64,000 bases of DNA, from NCBI RefSeq assembly GCF_016808095.1, contig NC_068979.1, positions 26,021,460 to 26,085,459 on the forward strand, read 5' to 3'. This DNA is from Vigna angularis (Eukaryota; Streptophyta; Magnoliopsida; Fabales; Fabaceae). Made by a program: the position numbers and the translations under genes. The notes below the pieces were generated by a model. That model saw nothing but the letters and a program-made list of their open reading frames with translations, made no database searches and was not told where the DNA came from. This document shows, piece by piece, positions 21,901 to 33,912 of this stretch. Positions within the stretch are counted from its first letter, which is position 1. Each line of letters opens with the position of its first letter.

Positions 21901-24510
21901 GGAGAGTTTCTTCCAGGCCGTGAGTCTTCTTTCAAGCTTGGATGGGAGCTACTTGGTGGAACTCTCTCTCGGTGGTTGATGAATTGCGGTTGAAGCTGGG
22001 GGTGAGTGCATGCAGAGATGAGGATGAGAACGACAACAACCTCGGAGTAGCAGCAACAGTGGTGGTAGCGGGTTCGAGGGTGAAGATGAGGGAAAGATGA
22101 AAATGAAGATTGGTGATGGTTGGCGGGGGTGCAGTGACGCGTGGTAAGGGATGAAGATGGCGGAAGAGAATGGGGTTATGAAGAAGCATATATTGAGGAG
22201 GAAATGGTGAGTTTGGGTGGCGGTGGATGAGGCTGCGATGGAGACTGCCACATGCAGAGTTTTAACGTGGTGGTGCGTGATGGAAGCTTCACGGTGGCTT
22301 GCGGTGGTAAGGTGAAGGAGGAGTGGGTTTGAGTTGCAGATGAGCTGGTCATTAGGGCGTGTTTTTCATTGTTTTAGATGAGAAGCTGGGAGTGAAAAGG
22401 AAGTATGGTTGGAATGGTTACAGGTGAGGGGGTGGAGAGTAGTGTGTTCGAGAGAGATCTGCCGTAAGGGTCAATTCTAGGTCCAGTGGTGGAATGTTGG
22501 AGATGAAAGTGATGGCCGAAGGGTATGGATGAATAATGGTGGGCTGAAAAATGGGTTCCAGGCAATGTATATTGGTGATTCAAAAATGAAGATCCGGTGA
22601 AGTCAACTTTTCCCAGGTCTTCAAGATGATTCCCCAGGGGCCCAGAGTGTGAGCTGTGTATAAGGTATTGGTGTTCAAGATGGATATGCCGCCCTGACCT
22701 TGCTGGAGATTCCCCCTCCTTTTTCTTGTGTTTTCCCTACTCTACATCCATATTCAAGATCCTGAGCTTGGTTCGATGAAGAGCTACTGCCACTGCTGTT
22801 GCCGTTTCTTTCCTTGCTTCCTGCCCATCTCCATTTTCTTCCCTCAAAGTAGCGGCTGGATGAAGCTTTGCTGTTGTGTGCTGGCCGTGAGTTGTTGGTT
22901 ATGTGGGAATATGGAGGTGAAGGCGGCTTTTGGGAGGCTGACCCGTGAGGTGTTGGTGATGGGTGGTGGTCATACGATGTTGGAGTTGAAGGTCATGGTG
23001 TTCAATAATGTGGTGAATGAATATGGATGAAGGTGGTGATCTCGGCTGTGTGCCCAAAAAATGGAGGATGAAAGAATCAGGATCCTCCCCTCTCCCCCCC
23101 GAAGTCTCCTCCTCCTCCCTGGTGTAAGATGGGTGCCTCCTGGGCACTGCGTGGGTGACAAACAAAAAGTCAGTGCCTCTGCCAAATGATTCCCTCCTTT
23201 CATTTTTTATTCGGGAAACCCATACTGAAGGTGAGCTGCTTGCCTTTCAGAGGCTAACCGAAATCAGTACAGAGGAGCCAGATGGGCGCTCGTGGGAGAC
23301 AAACTCAGGTGGGAGTGCCAGCAAAGTGATTCTCTTCTTCTCCCTTTTTTTTTTTTACGCATAAACCCATGCTGCGAGTGGCTTGTCAGACTGTTAGTCG
23401 TGGGTAGCGGCAGCGGGAGGTGGAAATAGTGGAGTCTGATATTACAGAGTTGCAAGGGCAGCCGTTCCAGATGCGTCATGTGGGAGCTCGTGGAAGACAA
23501 ACGGAAGTGTTAGCCAGGAATATTCTCTGCTTCACCCCTCTTTTAAATTCCAAAGATCCATGCCTTCTGCAGCTTTCACATGGCAGACATTTTTGGCAGT
23601 CGACGGTGGGAATCTTCACTGACGCTCAGACAAATTTAAAACGCAGCCACCAACTATTTGGACGCTCGGTCAAACAGAAAACGAACGTCCGTTCATATTA
23701 AATGAACGAACGCTCATACCGAGCACTCACGAGGTGAAACATGGCCGAACGCAAACAGTAGCCAAGAACGAACGTTCAGAGGATCAACCAAAGAAAAACC
23801 GCACGATCGTCCAAAAGGAATGAATGGCCGAACGGTCGAGTATGAACAAATGAGGATGAACGTCAATAGAGGACGAACGGTCGCGCCATGCAGAGGACAA
23901 ACGATCCTTGAGAACGAACGCGAACGCTCGTCCTAAAGCTACAGTGAAAGACGAACGATGGGCTGAGAAATGACGAACGTTTGTATGTAGGGTAAAGGGG
24001 ACGAACACTAAGGGGCGGTATGAGACGAGCGTTCAAAAGTGAAACCGAGCGTTCAAGTGAGAAACCGAGCGTTCAAGTGAGAAACCGAGCGTTCAAGTGA
24101 TGACCGAACGCTCATAAGACAAATATAAACCGAACGCACATGGAGGACGAACGTTTCGAAGAGGAAAAAGCGAACGCCAAATGATGCAGGACGAACGCTA
24201 ATGGTCAGGTACGGACGAATGGTATATGACGAACGATCCAATGATTGTCGAACGTCCATGAGACCGATTGGCCGAACGTCTGTTATGATCAAGAACGAAC
24301 GATTAAAAGCTGAGAGTGGGGAGAACCGAACGGTTTCAGCAACAGTGGGGAGAACCGAACGGTCACTGTTTGGACGAACGTTTTCATCTCTTTTTTTTTT
24401 TTTTTTTTTTTTATATATTTTTTCTTTTTATATACACACATTTTTTAATTTTTCGAGAATACAATAAAACAAAAATATTTAGTCAATCCGGACGAAATTG
24501 AGTGTTGACA

Positions 24511-25846
24511 GCGCCCCTCTTACTTATTTACTAGATCATATGATAAACAAGTTTTTTCATATTATCAAAGTAAAAGATAAGTAAAGATAAAAATACTAAT
24601 TTCGTTCGATTTCAAAATACACAAGGAAAAACTGAGAAAATTTCAAAGAAAAAGAATCAGGAACAAACAGGGAATTGTTTTCGAATTAATTAAATTTTTT
24701 TTTGTGTTTTTTTTTTTTTTTGTGTTTTTTTTGCATAAATAAAATAGACAAGATTAAATGAATGGGAAACTTGAATTTGATTGGTTTGACCATTGCCATG
24801 CAGAGGGTCGTTGAAAAAATAAAAATTTGTACCTGACCATTGCCATGCAGAGGGTCGTTTGAAAAAATTAAAAAATGGGCTCGACCATTGTCTTACAGAG
24901 GGCCGAGATACCAATGACAGAAAGTAAAATTGGGCTCGACCATTGTCTTACAGAGGGCCGAGATACCAATATTCAAAAGTGCTTTCGACCATTATCTAGC
25001 AGATGGCCGAGATAAAAAAAAGAAGAACAAAGGTGCTTTCGACCATTATCTTGCAGATGGCCGAGATAAAAAACAAGAGACAAGTGCGCTCGACCATTAT
25101 CTAGCAGATGCCGAGATAAAAACAAGAAAGTGCGCTCGACCATTATCTAGCAGATGGCCGAGATAAAAACAAACTGAAAAGGCGCCACCGACCATTATCT
25201 ACAGATGGCCGAGATAAAAACAAGAGAAAAATGCGCTCGACCATATCTAGCAGATGGCCGAGATAAAAACAAGATAAAAACAAACGAAAATGCGCTCGAC
25301 CATTATCTAGCGATGGCCGAGATAAAAACAAACTGAAATGTGCTTTCGGCCATTATCTTGCAGAATGGCCGAGATAAAACAAGAGAAAAGGTGTCCGACC
25401 ATTATCTTGCAGATGGCCGAAATAAAAACAAAATTTGAAAAGTGCGTCCGACCATTATCTTGCAGATGGCCGAGATAAAAACAAAAGAAAAATGCGCTCG
25501 ACCATTATCTAGCAGATGGCCGAGATAAGAACAAGAGAAAAGTACGCTCGACCATTATCTAGCAGATGACCGAGATAAAACAAAAGAAAAGTGCGCTCGA
25601 CCATTATCTAGCAGATGCCGAGATAAAAAACAAGAGAAAAGTGCGCTCGACCATTATCTAGCAGATGGCCGAGATAAAAACAAGAAAAAATGCGCTCGAC
25701 CATTATCTACAGATGGCCGAGATAAAAAAAAGAAAATTGCGCTCGACCATTATCTAGCAGATGGCCGAGATAAAAACAAGAGAAAAGTGCGCTCGACCAT
25801 TATCTAGCAGATGGCCGAGATAAAAACAAGAGAAAAGTGTTTGATT
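24511..25846 (-). mobile_element. Truncated internal region between LTR2 and LTR3
   Basis: This aligns with 5527-6867 (polypurine side, T tract and 50-bp hairpin array) and then stops. At 25846/25847 the sequence jumps from internal TTTGATT to LTR sequence equivalent to 18845. About 12.0 kb equivalent to 6868-18844 is missing, including the WOX gene, gag, PBS and the end of the LTR. The stretch carries many one-base deletions relative to 5527-6867, a far higher rate than between the LTRs. The polypurine tract copy at 24511-24526 is itself altered (ctgcccctcttta became cgcccctctta). Confidence 0.85.
24785..25846. repeat. Second copy of the 50-bp hairpin array
   Basis: The unit and order match 5806-6862, but several units have lost single bases inside otherwise invariant arms or loops (atctacagatgg, agcgatggcc, gcagatgccg). 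Confidence 0.88.
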
Positions 25847-28800
25847 CACGGCTTTCTCTTTTTATTGTTTTGCGTAATGAGTACTAGGCTGATGCGTACG
25901 ATCGCACGAGCACTCACACGGCTTTTTATTTATTTTATATTTGGGCAATAAGTACTAGGCTGATGCGTACGATCGCACGAGTACTCATACCGATTTATTA
26001 CATTAAATGTTTTTTTAACGTTTTATATATATTTTTTATTATTTACAATTTTTATGATTTTTGTAATTTTTATGTAAAAACAAAAACAAGTTTAACAAAT
26101 ATATATAAAAAAAAAAACAAAGGAGCGGATACTGTACATGGGACGAACGTTCGTTAGGGAAGACGAACGTTCATAAAAAAAAAAGAACCGCTGAGGACGA
26201 ACGTCCATTGGGAAGACGAGCGCTCGTTTAGGCGAGCGTTCGTTTGGAAGAGCGTTCGTTCGCTGGGAAAGGGGTGAAATGACGAGCGCTCGTTGGGACG
26301 AGCGTTCGTTGAGCGATGAAGGACGGATGCTGAGAAATGAGGTGAATGACGAGTACTCGTTTCGGCGAGCGCTCGTTGGGGACGAACGTTCGTTGGGAAC
26401 GAGCGTTTAATTATGGACCGTGAGTGTGAATATGGAGGATGGGTAGTTGGCCGTGGGGTGTTTTGGGAGGTTGATGATGACCAGTGAATATGGGGAGAGG
26501 AATAGAGGTTCACGGCAGTAAAGAGGGCTGAGAATGATGTGATGAGGATGGAGAAGAGTTTGGAGTGGTGGCCCGTGGTTTGAAGATGACGGTAGTTGGA
26601 GGTTGTGACAGGTGCAGTACCGGTTCGGTGTTCGAGAGGAAAATCAGTAGTGATGAAGCTGGAGCTTGTGTCCTTTTTTTGTGACAGTGGGTGAATATGG
26701 GTAGTGGAGAGTTACAGTGGTGCAAAAGTGATGAGGGAGCTAGACGGTAGTATTGAGGATGGCAATGGCGGCTGAGGGGGCTAGGGATGATGACGGCTGT
26801 GACTCAAAGATGGGTTCCTGGTGGTCCCGTGGAGGTGCAACCAGGTGACTGATGAGTAAATCATGATTGAAGGATTGGCGTGAATGGATAATGATGTTGG
26901 TGGTGGAGTACGGTTTGAATATGCCCCGGTGACTTTGCTGGAGGTTCAGTTTCGTTCTGGTGAGGATGATGGAGATTGGCTGTGAGGTCCAGATGCTGGA
27001 TATGGTGATGATGACAGGTATGGTGAGTGATGGTCGCGTAGTTATGAGGATCAGTAATGGTAGCTGGCAAGGATGGCGGCCTGAGGTCCTGTAGATGAGA
27101 ACGTATAATGATTGATGTTGGATGTTGGCCGTGAGTTTAGGATGTTATAGATGGTGTGAAGGATGATGAAGGTGATAGGCTGTTTGGCCGTGGGATAAGG
27201 TGTCAGGATAAAGATGAATGGTGATGGTCCATGTGTAAGGATAAAGGTGATGAAGTTGGCTGTGAATGATGATGGAGAAATAATATGAAGATTATAGGTG
27301 TTGGTGATTTTGTGAGGTTAGCCGTGATGGAGGAAAATGGTTTGTGCCAGATGATGGTCGTGGAGTGGAAGTTGAGATGGTCACGGGTGAAGAGGTGAAA
27401 GCCCCTGTTCGTTACGGGTGTTCCAGATCAAGGTCCTCCTACTGGAGAGGGTGTTGAATGAAGATTGAGATGGTCGTGAGGTCAGTGTATAAGGTGTGGA
27501 GATGGTGGTGGTGAGGTTGAAGATGGAAATAAGGTTGTGTCGTTGGTGAGAGGTAACGGTGAAGGTGACGATATTGGCTGGGAGGAAAGATGGTGATAGG
27601 GAGTTTCACGAGCTCGCATTCACAGAGGAGGGAACGAAAATGAGAGTTCGAATGGGATGTTGGTGGCACTCACAATGGCTGGTGGTGATAGCTGGTGGCT
27701 GACAGAGGCAATGGTGATGGAAAGATAATAATGGCTATGACTCGAAGATGGGTTTTTGGTGGTGCCGTGGTGGTGCCATGTAGTGGCTGATGAATGAAAT
27801 GGTCATGGTGACCGGCGGTGGTTAGAGGTGGTGATTGAAGGATTCGAGATGATAAAGCAGTGAAGCAATAGTTGTAGAGGAAATGATGATTCCTGGTATT
27901 ATCAGGTTTCACGATTGGTGTATGGTGGGAGGTAACGGTAATGAACCAGTGGTCTCAGTGATGATGGCGTAAGGTGGCTGGGTGATTTGGTTTGTGTTAA
28001 GGAACGCCGGATGTATGGATATGGACATGATTTAATGATAGGAAGACGAAACAGTGAATTGGTGGATTAAGCATGAATCTTCAAAATTCAGATTGAATAA
28101 TGGGCATGGGAAAGATAACATGAACTCAGTGCAACATTATAATTCACAGTAACATCAACATACGAGATAGTCTTTGACGTGCAGTCCAATATCATAGCTA
28201 AAAAAAATTTACGTACTTCAGAGATGCCTTTCAACAATGAAAACAAATCAATTTAAACACACACCTCTTGAAGCTTCCTTTCGTTTCTTCCGCTTTCCGT
28301 GGCCTTCTTCAAGTGTTGTGCTCTTTCCTGTAGCTTCCTCTTTGCTCTCTCTGTAATCTTCCTTTCTTCTTTCTCTCCGCTTGCAGCTTCTTCGCAGTAC
28401 CCACAGTTATTCGTTTCGGATCCCTCCTTTCCACTTCGGTTCCTTCCTCTTTCTATGGCATTCCCCTTCCCATAGCCTCTCTAGCGGTTTCCTCTCTCTG
28501 GTGAAAGAAGACGTGGAAGGGTGATAGCCGTGAGTGTGGATATGGTTATGTGACTGGTGCATACGGATGAAGGTGATGACTGGGTGAGAATAGTTACTGG
28601 AAATGAGGATGAAAATGGAGGGCTGGTTGTGGGTGTTTGGCTGTGTGTGTCGATGGTTGGAAAATAGTAACAGAGGGCGTCAGCGTCCCCAGGCAGTGGG
28701 CATGAGGTGTTGGCCGCGTGTAAGAATGATGGTGTTGGGTGAGGTAATAAGGAAGAAAATGATGAAGTTGGTCGTGAGGTTCCAGATGAAGGTGATAATG

Positions 28801-31514
28801 GGTGCCCGAGGGTGGCTAGGACAGTGTTTATACTACCGAGAAGCTCCTGGACAGCTTGCATGCATGAGAGTTGCTGCACTGGCTTCTGGAAGTTACAAGG
28901 GTGGAGAGTTTCTTCCAGGCCGTGAGTCTTCTTTCAAGCTTGGATGGGAGCTACTTGGTGGAACTCTCTCTCGGTGGTTGATGAATTGCGGTTGAAGCTG
29001 GGGGTGAGTGCATGCAGAGATGAGGATGAGAACGACAACAACCTCGGAGTAGCAGCAACAGTGGTGGTAGCGGGTTCGAGGGTGAAGATGAGGGAAAGAT
29101 GAAAATGAAGATTGGTGATGGTTGGCGGGGGTGCAGTGACGCGTGGTAAGGGATGAAGATGGCGGAAGAGAATGGGGTTATGAAGAAGCATATATTGAGG
29201 AGGAAATGGTGAGTTTGGGTGGCGGTGGATGAGGCTGCGATGGAGACTGCCACATGCAGAGTTTTAACGTGGTGGTGCGTGATGGAAGCTTCACGGTGGC
29301 TTGCGGTGGTAAGGTGAAGGAGGAGTGGGTTTGAGTTGCAGATGAGCTGGTCATTAGGGCGTGTTTTTCATTGTTTTAGATGAGAAGCTGGGAGTGAAAA
29401 GGAAGTATGGTTGGAATGGTTACAGGTGAGGGGGTGGAGAGTAGTGTGTTCGAGAGAGATCTGCCGTAAGGGTCAATTCTAGGTCCAGTGGTGGAATGTT
29501 GGAGATGAAAGTGATGGCCGAAGGGTATGGATGAATAATGGTGGGCTGAAAAATGGGTTCCAGGCAATGTATATTGGTGATTCAAAAATGAAGATCCGGT
29601 GAAGTCAACTTTTCCCAGGTCTTCAAGATGATTCCCCAGGGGCCCAGAGTGTGAGCTGTGTATAAGGTATTGGTGTTCAAGATGGATATGCCGCCCTGAC
29701 CTTGCTGGAGATTCCCCCTCCTTTTTCTTGTGTTTTCCCTACTCTACATCCATATTCAAGATCCTGAGCTTGGTTCGATGAAGAGCTACTGCCACTGCTG
29801 TTGCCGTTTCTTTCCTTGCTTCCTGCCCATCTCCATTTTCTTCCCTCAAAGTAGCGGCTGGATGAAGCTTTGCTGTTGTGTGCTGGCCGTGAGTTGTTGG
29901 TTATGTGGGAATATGGAGGTGAAGGCGGCTTTTGGGAGGCTGACCCGTGAGGTGTTGGTGATGGGTGGTGGTCATACGATGTTGGAGTTGAAGGTCATGG
30001 TGTTCAATAATGTGGTGAATGAATATGGATGAAGGTGGTGATCTCGGCTGTGTGCCCAAAAAATGGAGGATGAAAGAATCAGGATCCTCCCCTCTCCCCC
30101 CCGAAGTCTCCTCCTCCTCCCTGGTGTAAGATGGGTGCCCCCTGGGCATTGCGTGGGTGACAAACAAAAAGTCAGTGCCTCTGCCAAATGATTCCCTCCT
30201 TTCATTTTTTTATTCGGGAAACCCATACTGAAGGTGAGCTGCTTGCCTTTCAGAGGCTAACCGAAATCAGTACAGAGGAGCCAGATGGGCGCTCGTGGGA
30301 GACAAACTCAGGTGGGAGTGCCAGCAAAGTGATTCTCTTCTTCTCCCTTTTTTTTTTTTTACGCATAAACCCATGCTGCGAGTGGCTTGTCAGACTGTTA
30401 GTCGTGGGTAGCGGCAGCGGGAGGTGGAAATAGTGGAGTCTGATATTACAGAGTTGCAAGGGCAGCCGTTCCAGATGCGTCATGTGGGAGCTCGTGGAAG
30501 ACAAACGGAAGTGTTAGCCAGGAATATTCTCTGCTTCACCCCTCTTTTAAATTCCAAAGATCCATGCCTTCTGCAGCTTTCACATGGCAGACATTTTTGG
30601 CAGTCGACGGTGGGAATCTTCACTGACGCTCAGACAAATTTAAAACGCAGCCACCAACTATTTGGACGCTCGGTCAAACAGAAAACGAACGTCCGTTCAT
30701 ATTAAATGAACGAACGCTCATACCGAGCACTCACGAGGTGAAACATGGCCGAACGCAAACAGTAGCCAAGAACGAACGTTCAGAGGATCAACCAAAGAAA
30801 AACCGCACGATCGTCCAAAAGGAATGAATGGCCGAACGGTCGAGTATGAACAAATGAGGATGAACGTCAATAGAGGACGAACGGTCGCGCCATGCAGAGG
30901 ACAAACGATCCTTGAGAACGAACGCGAACGCTCGTCCTAAAGCTACAGTGAAAGACGAACGCTGGGCTGAGAAATGACGAACGTTTGTATGTAGGGTAAA
31001 GGGGACGAACACTAAGGGGCGGTATGAGACGAGCGTTCAAAAGTGAAACCGAGCGTTCAAGTGAGAAACCGAGCGTTCAAGTGAGAAACCGAGCGTTCAA
31101 GTGATGACCGAACGCTCATAAGACAAATATAAACCGAACGCACATGGAGGACGAACGTTTTGAAGAGGAAAAAGCGAACGCCAAATGATGCAGGACGAAC
31201 GCTAATGGTCAGGTACGGACGAACGGTATATGACGAACGATCCAATGATTGTCGAACGTCCATGAGACCGATTGGCCGAACGTCTGTTATGATCAAGAAC
31301 GAACGATTAAAAGCTGAGAGTGGGGAGAACCGAACGGTTTCAGCAACAGTGGGGAGAACCGAACGGTCACTGTTTGGACGAACGTTTTCATCTCTTTTTT
31401 TTTTTTTTTTTTTTATTATATTTTTTCTTTTTATATACACACATTTTTTTAATTTTTCGAGAATACAATAAAACAAAAATATTTAGTCAATCCGGACGAA
31501 ATTGAGTGTTGACA
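25847..31514 (-). mobile_element. LTR3, truncated copy at the right end of the array
   Basis: From 25847 (equivalent to 18845 of LTR2) it runs to the terminal TTGACA at 31514. It lacks the 1.1 kb R/U5 end and most 70-bp units. Private differences include CTTTCGGC near 26360, GTTTAATTATGG near 26408, CCCCCTGGGCATT near 30138 and GAACGCTGGG near 30962. The next bases (cacggccctgg) have no counterpart beside LTR1 or LTR2 and are host flank, which confirms the LTR boundary. Confidence 0.85.
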
Positions 31515-31739
31515 CACGGCCCTGGAAGAGGCTCTCGCCTCTTCCTCTTCCAAAGCTCTCTGTAATTTAATTTCAATAGTGCCAAAAGCCAAGTTTTCAT
31601 TTCTGAATGTGTCACCTTTGCTCGTTTCATTTTTACTTCTAACCATTAGGGGATCACTCAAACTATGACAAAAAGGTAATGAATTTGGAAATGATACTTT
31701 ACTTGAGCATGTGAAGAAGAATATGGAATTTTGTAACAC
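31515..31739 (-). other. Unidentified open reading segment abutting the retrotransposon
   Basis: On the minus strand an open frame reads ...NENLAFGTIEIKLQRALEEE and ends at the LTR border. Its composition looks like real protein, but I cannot name the family. It could be another gene fragment of the neighbouring mosaic, interrupted by the retrotransposon at 31514/31515. Confidence 0.3.
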
Positions 31740-31789
31740 TACATACTAAAACAGAACTTACAAAAACAATGATTCAGTTCAGCCATTAC

Positions 31790-32185
31790 CTTGAGATCAG
31801 AGAGACCAATCACACAAGCACAGTGCACTACTTTAGCAACACCAACTTCTACAATTGAAAGCAAACTTAACCATTTTAGACAGTTACATGTATGAAACTT
31901 TTATTTAAAGTGAACCATGGTCTACAATCATGAGAAATCAAAGCTGAATGCATCTTTACTTACTCACCACAGAAATACATTCACTTAATAAGACATTTAT
32001 TCTTGCAAAAGAGAATTTAGGACAAATGAGTACCTTCAATCGTAAAATGCTGCAAGAGGAAATCACTTACAGGTCTAATTGCTGCTAATACAGTTCCACC
32101 TGTGGCCACCAAATAATCAATAATTATAACATGTTTGTTGGACTGAACAGCAACAACATTCAACTCCAAACAATGATTTCATTTC
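31790..32185 (-). pseudogene. Adenine phosphoribosyltransferase (APRT) gene fragment
   Basis: Two minus-strand exon-like pieces match the central part of plant APRT, which turns adenine and PRPP into AMP. Exon-like piece 32185-32071 reads LELNVVAVQ and then VIIIDYLVATGGTVLAAIR, the PRPP-binding loop (normally IIIDDLIATGGT). Here the second Asp is Tyr. Donor CCT/GTAAG follows. Piece 31848-31790 reads VGVAKVVHCACVIGLSDLK, with acceptor TTGTAG and donor AAG/GTAATG. The N-terminal exons and the C-terminus were not found nearby, a stop lies just upstream of the first piece, and the exon phases do not match. It is a captured or relict fragment, not a working gene. Confidence 0.7.
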
Positions 32186-33019
32186 TATAACATATTTTAC
32201 AGAAATTACTTCCCCTAAACAAAGATTAGGCATCACTTTCCAAACCAAATCAAAGCACTGGAACAATTAGCAGTTTAAATTGACAGACACAACTGAAACA
32301 TTCTAAGAGTCTTGTTCATGTGAGTATTACTTTCAACTTACTGCTGAACCTAAGTCTAGTACAACAAGATTCAAGACCAACACATGCAACTACCTATATT
32401 CAAATTATGCAGTTATTATTGTTGCAGTGCAACTCACAGTATACAATTAAACTCAAGACCAATCCCAAATTTCTCCTATAATTGTGCAAGTAAAACACTC
32501 TGTCTCATTAAGTTAATCCTGGTGGATCTACATCCACCATTGTTCTCAATCATGCAAATTAAATGTTAAATGATCCATGTACTGCTGAACATAATCCCAT
32601 GCTCAAATTATGCAGATTGCCAAAACAGTGTCACATTCTTGCTTTCTTGTAGGTACCTCATGCATAAGGCATTGGCTAGGAAAGGGATTGTTCTTTTTAA
32701 TATTGCAATATTAATATCATACATTCCATGTAATAATAAATTTGATATTAGAATAATACAAAGGCTGAAGCATTACACTTGAAAAAGCCTTCACAGTCTA
32801 TGTAACCTCAAAACCACCAAGAGAATTACACCTCTCCCACACAGCCACTCTTATAGAAAAACTTCTATCAATTGTATGAAATTTTGTGAAACATTGGAAG
32901 ATTACAAATCAGTAATTTATTGACCCTTTTGTTTTCTATAAGCTGCATTAGTTCCTATGTTATATTAATTAGACCTTTTGTTTGTAGAGGCAAACATCAA
33001 AATCAGTGGGGGTCCAAAC
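32186..33019. other. Non-coding stretch between gene fragments
   Basis: AT-rich, with no recognised exon. Short motifs such as TTCTTGTAG/GTACCTC near 32642-32657 look like splice borders, but no homologous reading was identified. Confidence 0.35.
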
Positions 33020-33751
33020 ATGTACGAAGAAAGTAGTTACTTTGATCTGAATGGGATGGTGGCACAAGACTGTTTTTCCTAGATGGTTTCCAAATCAGAG
33101 GCAGTTATGTCTCTGACTAGCATGCAGCCCCAAAACACCCTTGGGATGGAAAACTTAGCCTACACATCTTCCAGTGGAGAAGATGCTTCTGCTGTTGCTA
33201 TGGAAATCATTGCACACCCTCAACAAAACTCATACAATCAAGTTAATAACTTCAACCCCCAGTTTGTGCAAGTGGTGAAAAACCATGGTTCATGTGAGTA
33301 GCTTTATTGTTTCCCCACTCACTCCTCCGCACTTGAGAGGGGTCACCATCATCACCAATTTCCTTATTCCACACCAACACCAGATCTCCTCAGCCTTTTC
33401 CACTTGCCAATGACCTTTGAAAACCCAAGCACCAATGTTCCGAAACTCTCTGGCCCTATGGGAACAGTAAACAGCACAAACGTCTCATCTGTTTCCTATG
33501 ACCCTTTCTTGCATCTGAACCTGCAAGCACCTCCCACAGCTCTTGGAAATGATTTTGCCTTTGGAGGAGGGGGGGTCATACAAGGCACTGGAATTGCCAA
33601 CCAAGATTTTGGAAATGGGGTGGTGGAGTTCACTCAAGATGTGGGGAAAAAGAGAGGGGGGAAAAGGACCAACCACTTTACCAGTACCACTACTGAGAGA
33701 CAAAGGAGAGTGCATTTGAGTAGAAAATTTTATGCTTTTTATCCTCTTTAA
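33020..33751 (+). pseudogene. Broken bHLH10/89/91-type transcription factor
   Basis: One frame runs from ATG 33020 (MYEESSYFDLNG) to 33751, apart from two in-frame TAG stops at 33080-33082 and 33299-33301. The order of motifs is that of the plant bHLH91/bHLH10/bHLH89 group (EAT1 relatives, regulators of anther tapetum). It shows an MYEES start, TPTPDLLSLFHLP, SYDPFLHLNLQ and VVEFTQDVGKKRGGKR, then the basic region TTTERQRRVHLSRKF. After that it ends in FYAFYPL and a stop, where functional proteins continue with the first helix (FDALKELIP). Helix-loop-helix and C-terminal domains are absent, and part of the middle is also missing, so it is a truncated gene copy. It lies between an APRT fragment and an ARPC1 exon, and no neighbour shares its pathway. 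Confidence 0.8.
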
Positions 33752-33826
33752 GGCATATTATTACTGCTTCTGTTAATTCTTCAAATATTTCTTCAAATAT
33801 TATAATATAGTTATCTCCTTCTGTAG

Positions 33827-33912
33827 TGGTTGCTTTAAGTCCAAACAATAATGCAATGCACATCTATAGGTTGGTTGAAGAAAAATGGGAAAAGGTGCAT
33901 GTTCTTCAAAAG
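33827..33912 (+). pseudogene. Single exon of Arp2/3 complex subunit 1 (ARPC1)
   Basis: The reading frame gives VVALSPNNNAMHIYRLVEEK and then WEKVHVLQK, flanked by acceptor CTGTAG and donor CAAAAG/GTATTG. This matches the first WD40 blade of plant ARPC1 (family: ALCPNNxEVHIYKL...W..HVLQKH). ARPC1 is a WD-repeat scaffold of the actin-nucleating Arp2/3 complex. No further ARPC1 exon was recognised downstream; the next acceptor-like site at 33984 leads to an unrelated short frame with a stop. It is an isolated exon fragment. Confidence 0.65.

Larger units (their letters stand above)
17744..24510 (-). mobile_element. LTR2, complete 6767-bp LTR shared by both element units
   Basis: This is the only full LTR in the window, with ends TG...CA in either reading (plus-strand TGTCGCAACC to GTTGACA). 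It serves as 5' LTR for the unit to its left and as 3' LTR for the truncated unit to its right. At its R/U5 side (17744-18380) it carries the motif AGGGAAGGTATTAGCACCCT and two copies of CTTGCTCCTACGTAT, both typical of Tat/Ogre LTRs. Then come a 70-bp tandem array (18381-18990) and the same 5.5 kb as LTR1. At 6.8 kb the LTR is extremely long for a plant element. Confidence 0.88.
1..31514 (-). mobile_element. Composite Tat/Ogre-type Ty3/gypsy LTR retrotransposon array (three LTRs)
   Basis: Three near-identical long LTR copies (1-5526, 17744-24510, 25847-31514) are separated by a 12.2 kb internal region and by a 1.3 kb internal remnant. On the minus strand each intact LTR end reads TGTCAACACTC at the 5' side and GTTGCGACA at the 3' side. 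A primer-binding site starting TGGCGACTCC follows LTR2, and a purine tract AAAGAGGGGCAGC precedes LTR1. So the element runs right to left. Gag homology lies on the same strand just inside LTR2, as expected for Tat/Ogre. No protease, RT, RNase H or integrase motif was recognised, so the element looks non-autonomous. Fewer than about fifteen single-base differences were seen by eye among the 5.5 kb shared by the three LTRs, which implies recent insertion or rearrangement. The left boundary lies outside the window, so the target duplication partner of 31515-31519 (cacgg) cannot be checked. Confidence 0.85.

Noticed and set aside
31790..32185. Functional APRT gene
   Set aside because: Only two central exon-like pieces are present, with mismatched phases, a nearby stop and a Tyr in place of an Asp in the PRPP loop.
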